A stretch of 7,038 nucleotides of DNA from Acidobacteriota bacterium (GTDB taxonomy: Bacteria; Acidobacteriota; Thermoanaerobaculia; Thermoanaerobaculales; Thermoanaerobaculaceae): NCBI GenBank assembly GCA_021782525.1, contig JAJXUY010000074.1:1-7038 (forward strand), in the 5' to 3' direction. Below the pieces are notes generated by a model. That model was not told the origin of the DNA. It saw nothing but the letters and a program-made list of their open reading frames with translations, and ran no database searches. Both the position numbers and the translations under genes were made by a program. Position 1 is the stretch's first letter, and each line of letters starts with the position of its first letter. Shown here one piece after another: positions 6,655 to 7,038 of the stretch.

Positions 6655-7038
6655 GGCGCTCCTCCCCGGCGCCGGCGGCGTTCTCCTCCATGCGCTTGCG
6701 CCGCCGCTCGATGATCCAGTAGAGCGAGCCCATGAGAACCCCCATGCCGACGAACTCGAACGGGACCTGCCTCAGCGCCCCCCAGGTCAGCGGCGGGAGC
6801 GACTGGTCGGTCAGCTCACGGCCGTCGTTCCAGGCGAGGAAGTCGAGCGGGATGTCGGAGATGTAGAGCACCGACGTGCCGCCGACCTGCTTCTCCCCCC
6901 AGACCCGTTGCACGTACTTCGCGGGCTCGGCGCGCACCCTCCGGCGTGCCTCGGCCAGCATCTCTTCGCGGCGGCCGAAGATCGTGGCCTCGGTCGGGCA
7001 CCCGCTCACGCACGCCGGGCGGTCGATCGTCCCCGCCT
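6644..7038 (-). CDS. HybA-like 4Fe-4S ferredoxin-type electron-transfer subunit (C-terminal part; 5' end outside window)
   Basis: The frame is open to the right edge, so only the last ~130 residues are present. A GTG at 7009 could be taken for a start. However, the codons before it read in frame TIDRPAC and join VSGCPTEATIFG, which forms the CxxxCP cluster motif of HybA/HmcB-type iron-sulphur subunits. The GTG is therefore an internal Val. Family-typical features follow: GRREEMLAEARRRV, then YVQRVWGEKQVGGTSVLYISDIPLDFL, and near the end one hydrophobic segment (VPFEFVGMGVLMGSLYWII) with basic residues after it, which fits a single C-terminal membrane anchor. The protein would pass electrons between a periplasmic catalytic subunit and the membrane subunit encoded next. 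Its stop lies inside the start of the HybB-like gene (11-bp overlap), so the two are almost certainly co-transcribed. The remaining cluster cysteines, and any Tat signal, lie outside the window. Confidence 0.88.
   Translation of the reverse strand, partial: AGTIDRPACVSGCPTEATIFGRREEMLAEARRRVRAEPAKYVQRVWGEKQVGGTSVLYISDIPLDFLAWNDGRELTDQSLPPLTWGALRQVPFEFVGMGVLMGSLYWIIERRRKRMEENAAGAGEERHGE
6661..6665 (-). promoter_or_regulatory. Shine-Dalgarno site of the HybB-like fusion gene
   Basis: On the minus strand GGAGG (within GGGGAGGAG, 6659-6667) lies 6 nt before the ATG at 6654. It sits inside the coding sequence of the HybA-like gene, which fits translational coupling within an operon. Confidence 0.6.

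Noticed and set aside
4891..6714. A 607-codon plus-strand open frame opposite the HybB-like fusion
   Set aside because: It is Arg/His/Asp/Glu-rich with no domain pattern. The opposite strand carries six haem motifs and HybB signatures, so this frame is a shadow.
6647..7009. The GTG at 7009 as the start of a complete 121-residue protein
   Set aside because: In-frame codons continue to the window edge and encode Cys and neighbouring residues of an iron-sulphur cluster motif, so the gene is cut by the edge rather than starting here.

Overview
The window is a GC-rich (roughly 70%) bacterial chromosomal segment with tightly packed genes. Several things point to a Gram-negative respiratory bacterium: a lipoprotein with a clear lipobox, multiheme c-type cytochrome motifs on an exported domain, and a HybA/HybB-like membrane electron-transfer pair. 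The mix resembles high-GC Myxococcota, Desulfobacterota or Acidobacteriota, but the phylum cannot be fixed from this sequence alone. I see no mobile element, CRISPR array, tRNA or rRNA.

Layout from left to right. (1) 1-1788, plus strand: the C-terminal ~595 residues of the 2-oxoglutarate dehydrogenase E1 component (SucA), cut by the left edge. (2) 1864-2955, plus: an AI-2E family (PerM-like) polytopic membrane protein behind a good Shine-Dalgarno site. (3) 3013-3456, minus: a small predicted lipoprotein of unknown function, convergent with the previous gene. (4) 3457-3718: a 262-bp divergent intergenic region with a candidate promoter for the lipoprotein, a small GC hairpin and a 13-bp palindrome containing TTGACA. 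(5) 3719-4864, plus: a MalK/UgpC-type sugar ABC transporter ATPase with no permease or binding-protein gene beside it. (6) 4816-6654, minus: a HybB/NrfD-like quinone-reactive membrane protein fused to a C-terminal domain with six CxxCH haem motifs. (7) 6644-7038, minus: the C-terminal end of a HybA-like iron-sulphur subunit, cut by the right edge and overlapping gene 6 by 11 bp.

The two right-hand genes look like the distal end of a leftward operon for a membrane redox complex. The iron-sulphur subunit, the quinone-site membrane subunit and the periplasmic hexahaem module could pass electrons between a periplasmic partner and the quinone pool. The catalytic subunit, if there is one, lies beyond the right edge. 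This HybB-hexahaem fusion is the most interesting item in the window. The other genes are housekeeping or transport genes with no evident link to it. The ABC ATPase gene runs into it tail to tail with a 49-bp coding overlap.
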